Positions 59,560 to 64,000 of a stretch of 64,000 nucleotides of DNA are shown here, piece after piece. The notes beneath the pieces are model-generated. The model worked only from the letters and a program-made list of their open reading frames with translations, made no database searches and was not told the origin of the DNA. The position numbers and the translations under genes are program-made. Origin of the DNA: Flammula alnicola (Eukaryota > Basidiomycota > Agaricomycetes > Agaricales > Strophariaceae); the NCBI GenBank assembly GCA_015499995.1, contig JADNRV010000015.1:62001-126000 (forward strand), given 5' to 3'. The stretch's first letter is position 1. Every line of letters begins with the position of its first letter.

Positions 59560-62500
59560 TCAGAAATGGTCCACGGTAAATGTCCATGTCCCAGTCTTGA
59601 TATCGAAGTTCTCGAAATGCGTGTCCTTCATATTCTTCAAGCGTTTCAGATGCTTGATCGCGTTTGGATGATTTGAATCCATGATGGGCTCGCGCGAGGC
59701 CTTGTCCAGCGCCCAGCACCGCTCCAAAGACAGCTTAGCCTTAACATTTAGCCCCGAGCCTGGAGGCGGCTTGTCCACCTCTTCGCTATCAGGATAAACA
59801 CTGCACTCCTTGTCATCGAACCTGACGACGTCCCCAAGCAGCGCACCGAGTTTCGATAATCCCGTCAGATCCACGGGTTCCAAAAACTCGATCTGGCCGT
59901 ACCCTTTCCGCCCGACAATGAGACCTTTAAATGCAGACAGCTGGTCGTACCCGGCCTTCTTCAACGTCGGCAGATCAGGCTTCATCCAATAATCTCCATC
60001 TCCAAGTTCCGTAGAGCTCAACTGCTCCTCTGCAGGGGCGGCGGGCACATCCTTCGTCGTGAAGCGAGTCGGACTTCGTTGTGGTTGTGTGCGCGATGCA
60101 GGCGTAGGAGAACCCTGCACCTGAGGCGCGGAAGCCAGAGCGGCATCCTTTTCCCTCGATGCAACACTCAACGCAGGGCTGAACGTGACTTTGCCTGCCC
60201 GTAAGGCCCCTGGACTGCCCGACTTGACGAATAACTCTGAAGGCTCGACCTTCTTCTCGAGAATAACCTTCTTCACACTTTGTCGCCCACCGCTGCCGAG
60301 CGCAGGACTTCCACTCCGCCCCAAGAAATCCGGACCGACAGAGGCGGACATCGAATCCGCTTTGCTGAGCGAAAGGGCACCTGGTTTCCCACTAGTGAAG
60401 GAGAGAGGGGTGGTGCCACCAGATGTCGATGTGGTGAGAGAGGACACAGATCCAAAGCCACGGAGCTTCGAGGTTGCAGGAGTATATCCTAGCTGTACGC
60501 GTGGGACAGGAGATCGTGTCGGCATGTCCAAGAAAAAACCAGCTTTCTTCTTGGGAGCGTTTTGTTCAAGGTCGACGATGCGAGGACCAGGTGGGAGCAT
60601 AGAGAATATGGGTAGGTTGTCGCCAATAGGTTGTGAGATGGATGCCGTTAGCGTTCCTTGCGCTCCTGGAGCATTGGCAGACGCGCCGAAAAGGCTTGTA
60701 GACATGCCTTGACTGCCGGAAAGCGAGCCTCCAAGTAAAGGTGCAGCTGGCTTGTTCCCTCCGAATAAAGAACTTTGTGTCGACTGTCCAAAAGTGTTGG
60801 CGAAGAGAGGATTTTGCGGGGTCTGACCTATATTGGCTTGAGGTTGTCCCAAACCACCGAACAGGTTCGAAGTAGGAGGTTGTGCCGGCTTATTGAACAT
60901 GCTTCCAAAGAGGTTGCCTCCCTGTTGCTGTCCTTGTTGCTGTTGACCAGGTTGTTGTGGCTGGGCGTTGCTAAAGAGCCCGGTACCCGTTGTCGTAGTG
61001 CCGAATAAGGACGGTGTAGTTGTTTGACCTCCACCGAATACTAAGGCTTAAGTCAATGAAAAATTCGAATTTTCAGCATAAAAGGAACTTACGTGAAGGT
61101 TGAGCACCCTGCTGTTGCTGCTGTGGTTGTTGTTGCTGCCCGCCACCGAACAAGCCTCCGCCGAAAAGCGATGGTTGTTGAGTTTGTTGTGGTTGCTGCT
61201 GCTGCTGCTGTTGCGCACTTGTTGCACCGAAGGCCCCAAAAGGCGACGGAGTGGCCTGTGCGGTGGTTGAAGTACCAAAAATTGAGGGCTTGGTAGCAGT
61301 GGTTCCTATTTTTTTTTTTTTTTTTTTTGTTAAGAAGTAGAAATACAAACATCAAGGCCAACGACATACCAAAACTGCCAAACGCGGATTGGGTATTTGC
61401 AGGTTGGGTACTACCAAAAAGACCTGTTCCTTGAGCAGGTTGCTGTTGTGGCTGCTGAGTGCCCCCGAATGCAGAAGGCGCGGTAGTAGTAGCTCCAAAT
61501 GCACTTGTTCCGCCACCTGATCGACGAATCAGTAAGAGAACAAGATACAATCATGAAATTGCTTACCTCCACCAAAGGCCGTAAAGGCAGGCTTATTTGC
61601 CGTACCGAAAGCTCCGCCACCACCAAAGATGCTTGTCTGCTGCTGCTGAGGCTGCTGTGGTTGACCGAATGCGCCAGTTCCTCCGAAGGCACTTGTCTGT
61701 TGTTGTGGTTGTGTCTGACCAAAGGCACCCCCTCCTCCTCCAAATAATGGATTGGTATTTGTCGCTGCAGGCTGTGTGGTACTTTGACCGAATGCACCAA
61801 ATGCTGGGGTTGTCGTCGCCGCAGTAGTTGCGCCGCCAAACAAGTTGGTAGCTGGCTGTTGTGCTGGTTGCCCGAAGAGACCCGTGGTGGCAGGCTGAGC
61901 ACCGCCGAATGCTGATTGACCGAAGGCCCCCGTCGTCGACGCTGTTTTACGGTTTTGAGCGTAATCTTGCACTCGGAGTTCCTTAAATATCAATTAGATA
62001 AATAACGAAAGAGAGAGGTATAAATGACTAACTTCGAACGAATAGCCAATGTATTGCGGCATGCAGGAGATTGACTGGAATTGAAGGGTAGTATTGCCGT
62101 CTTTTTCGGTGATCGCACTATATGGTGGATTGGCAGTTCCTGTAGTTACAACAGGATGGCTTGAACCTGTCGTTCCTTGAGAAGATGAGATCGAGATCGA
62201 ATAGAAAAGGACAAGACTTACCAACTGTAGTTCCGAATGTCTTACTACCGCCAAACAAGGAACTGGTACCACCAAAAGCACTGGTGGTGGCGGGAGCCGC
62301 AGGTTGTCCAAAGACCGACGTAGTGGCTGGGGCTGGATTGCTCGCAGGCTGGCCGAACGCGCTTGCTCCTCCACCAAACGCGCTAGTACCCCCACCGAAC
62401 GCGCCGAAACCCCCCGCAGGCTTCACCCCAAAGGCTCCTCCAGTGCTGCCGGTGTTGGCATTGCTAAAGGCACCTGTTCGCAATGTGGGTTGACGTTGCA

Positions 62501-62807
62501 AACTGAGGGGAGAGGACTGCATACCAAATCCACCCGAGGTCGTGTTGGTACTGGGAGTAGTGAGATTGCCGAACATTGGGTTAACCTGTGGTTGTGCTGG
62601 CTGCTGCTGCTGCTGCTGTTGGGGTTGTCCAAAAGCACTTGTGGATCCGAAGGCTCCGAGGGAGTTAATAACGCGTTGAGTGAGTCAGAGGCAAAGTAAT
62701 CACTCACCATTATTAGTAGTGCTACCAAAAGCAGATGGTTGCCCAAATGCACTGGGTTGTTGTGGTTGCTGGTTTTGTTGGGGGTTGGCCCATGATGAGC
62801 CGAACAT
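59560..62807 (-). CDS. NUP98: nucleoporin NUP98/NUP145N-type, ends at the autoproteolysis dipeptide
   Basis: A channel nucleoporin of FG repeats that also anchors Gle2/Rae1. The start at 62807 (MFGSSWANPQQNQQPQQPSA) is followed by many FG, GLFG and SAFG repeats with Gln-rich spacers. The Gle2-binding (GLEBS) segment NPPYSAITEKDGNTTLQFQS, then ISCMPQYIGYSFEELRVQDY, spans an intron near 61985-62030. After more FG repeats the C-terminal autoproteolytic fold runs GDYWMKPDLPTLKKAGY, FKGLIVGRKGYGQIEFLEPV, VVRFDDKECSVYPD and KLSLERCW. It finishes FDIKTGTWTFTVDHF, then stop. Seven or so introns are present. Codons stop exactly after HF, where fused NUP98-NUP96 precursors are cut, so NUP96 must be encoded elsewhere. 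Confidence 0.92.
61309..61328 (+). repeat. 20-bp poly-T tract in a NUP98 intron
   Basis: Twenty T in a row on the plus strand (poly-A in the transcript), close to a splice site. Its true length is uncertain given other homopolymer problems in this sequence. Confidence 0.7.
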
Positions 62808-63064
62808 AATGACTGAAGATGGCAGCACAAGGGTAAGAAGGGGTTGTTGCTATTCAGCACAACGGCCAACAGCCTTTGAGCCAGCCAGAAATCCACTCCA
62901 GTCAGTTGAGACTCCGCTGTCTGTGTTTCACACGCTACCGTCATTGGTTCCATGCACGTGCACAATTTTCTGGTTCCCGATTGGGAACTCGATCGTGAAA
63001 CCATTAACGAGTTTTCAGGACTTGACCTTTCACTGAAGCGCGTTCTGCCCAGGATTCCTCAAAA
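62808..63064. promoter_or_regulatory. bidirectional promoter between NUP98 and RPA135
   Basis: The two divergent start codons are 257 bp apart. A reversed CCAAT (ATTGG, about 62943) and a palindromic TGCACGTGCA (62953-62962) lie together in the middle. I see no TATA box. Confidence 0.5.
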
Positions 63065-64000
63065 ATGCCCGACGGATCAGGGCGAACTCAACCACCCACT
63101 ACTTTTAATACTCTTGCGAGAGAGAAAATCTTTAGAAGTCCCCCGAAAGATGGCTCAACTTATAATATTTTGAACGAATTCGTCGCACCCCATATCGAGT
63201 CCTTCAACGCTTTATTTGACGACTCTGGATTGCCTTCTGGAGATGGAGATGGACGAGGTTTACTCAACCTTGCCCTGAAAGATATTGGAGAGCGCGTCAT
63301 CTTTGACGGAAGTGGGAGAATTGGATCAGAGAGTGGACCACAAGGGTGGGGAAATAGAATGAGAGGTAAGTCTTGAGGGTATCTCGCGTGTCCTTGTAAT
63401 GCCAATATTTCTCTTAGTATGGATTGAACAGGTGACAATTGCAAGGCCTATGGTCCCTGATAGGGACAAAACTGCCATAGAGCGGAAAATCTTTCCGGCG
63501 GAAGTGAGTTTAGACTAACATCTTTTTTTCTCTGCTGTAGAGCTGCTTGTTAATTCACTTTTGAAGGCCCGTGAACGACTTACCTCATACCGTGGTCGGA
63601 TGACAATCAAGGTCTGTTGGACTGACACTTCGGGCCAGCAACACGACGCGGTGAAGGATTGTGGACTTGTACCAATCATGGTTAGGGTCAGTGACTTCAA
63701 TATTATCTATCATTTAGGATTCTGAGTATACTGTTTGTAGTCTGTAAGGTGTAACCTACGTTCCATGTCCTCGGCAGATCTTGTACGACATCACGAGGAA
63801 CCTGAAGAGTTCGGAGGTTATTTCATCATCAACGGAAATGAGCGTTTAATCCGCTACCTCATTCTACCCCGGCGGAACCATGTTATTTCTTTGCTTCGAC
63901 CCTCCTTCGCAAATCGAGGACCTTCATATACACAATACGCTGTCCAGATCAGATGCGTCCGTCCCGATCAAACAAGTGTCACCAACACCCTACACTATCT
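63065..64000 (+). CDS. RPA135: RNA polymerase I second-largest subunit RPA135 (3'-truncated by window edge)
   Basis: RPA135 forms half of the Pol I active-site cleft. The start at 63065 (MPDGSGRTQPPTTFNTLARE) leads to SPPKDGSTYNILNEFVAPHI and ESFNALF, the Rpa2 N-terminal protrusion start. LLNLALKDIGERVIFDG follows. Introns at about 63366-63418, 63504-63568 and 63686-63740 join VWIEQVTIARPMVPDRDK, ARERLTSYRGRMTIKVCW, DCGLVPIMVRSVRCNLRSMS and LVRHHEEPEEFGGYFIINGN. After that, ERLIRYLILPRRNHVISLLR begins the lobe. The GGYFIINGNERLIRYLI block separates it from RPB2 and RPC2, which have different flanking residues. The remainder lies beyond the window. Confidence 0.93.

Noticed and set aside
1..64000. 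Secondary-metabolite cluster, CRISPR array or phage-like system
   Set aside because: No synthase, tailoring enzyme set, spaced repeats or phage genes were seen.

Overview
This is nuclear DNA of a filamentous basidiomycete, most likely an Agaricomycete. The genes are dense and carry many short introns of about 50-65 nt with GT...AG borders. The protein set is fungal: Rcf2, Rrs1, Tls1, a NUP98 with GLFG/FG repeats, and secreted S28 and S53 peptidases. Several long low-complexity proteins look typical of mushrooms. I saw no bacterial operons, CRISPR arrays or rRNA, and no convincing tRNA gene.

Layout. 1-3.7 kb holds the 3' part of a nucleoside hydrolase (+) converging on a secreted S28 serine peptidase (-). 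3.8-4.7 kb is an unidentified minus-strand gene. 5-8.6 kb is a large membrane protein with disordered tails. 9.2-10.6 kb is a THOC3/Tex1 WD40 protein, followed directly upstream by an 821-bp TA-flanked transposon relic (10671-11491). 11.9-13.3 kb is an epoxide hydrolase. 13.8-30.4 kb is a housekeeping block: Btz/CASC3-like protein, a Tyr/Ser/Asp-rich protein, TFIIB, RRS1, TAF12, TIP41, dynein light intermediate chain, an F-box-like remnant, an unknown protein and TLS1. 30.4-41 kb is a tandem array of three sedolisins (S53), all on the minus strand. A 228-bp MITE lies between copies 2 and 3, and a decayed fourth prodomain lies at 42.5 kb. 43.3-47.6 kb holds two lineage-type unknown proteins. 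48-58.9 kb holds a GDPD phosphodiesterase, an acylglycerophosphate acyltransferase, a coiled-coil unknown, an arrestin-like protein and RCF2. 59.5-64 kb holds NUP98 and, divergently, the 5' part of RNA polymerase I subunit RPA135.

Functional themes. Much of the window serves transcription and RNA handling: TFIIB, TAF12, RPA135, THOC3, Btz, TLS1 and NUP98. The four peptidase genes are probably secreted. They would cut extracellular protein into tripeptides (S53) and dipeptide/amino-acid ends (S28).

Two cross-cutting observations matter most. First, two non-autonomous Tc1/mariner-type elements share CTGTA...TACAG ends with TA target duplications. Second, at least seven otherwise well-conserved genes are broken by -1 frameshifts, most of them explicable as loss of one base from a short homopolymer. 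This points to residual sequencing error more than to a cluster of pseudogenes, and affected gene models should be read with that in mind. I did not find a convincing new multi-gene system.
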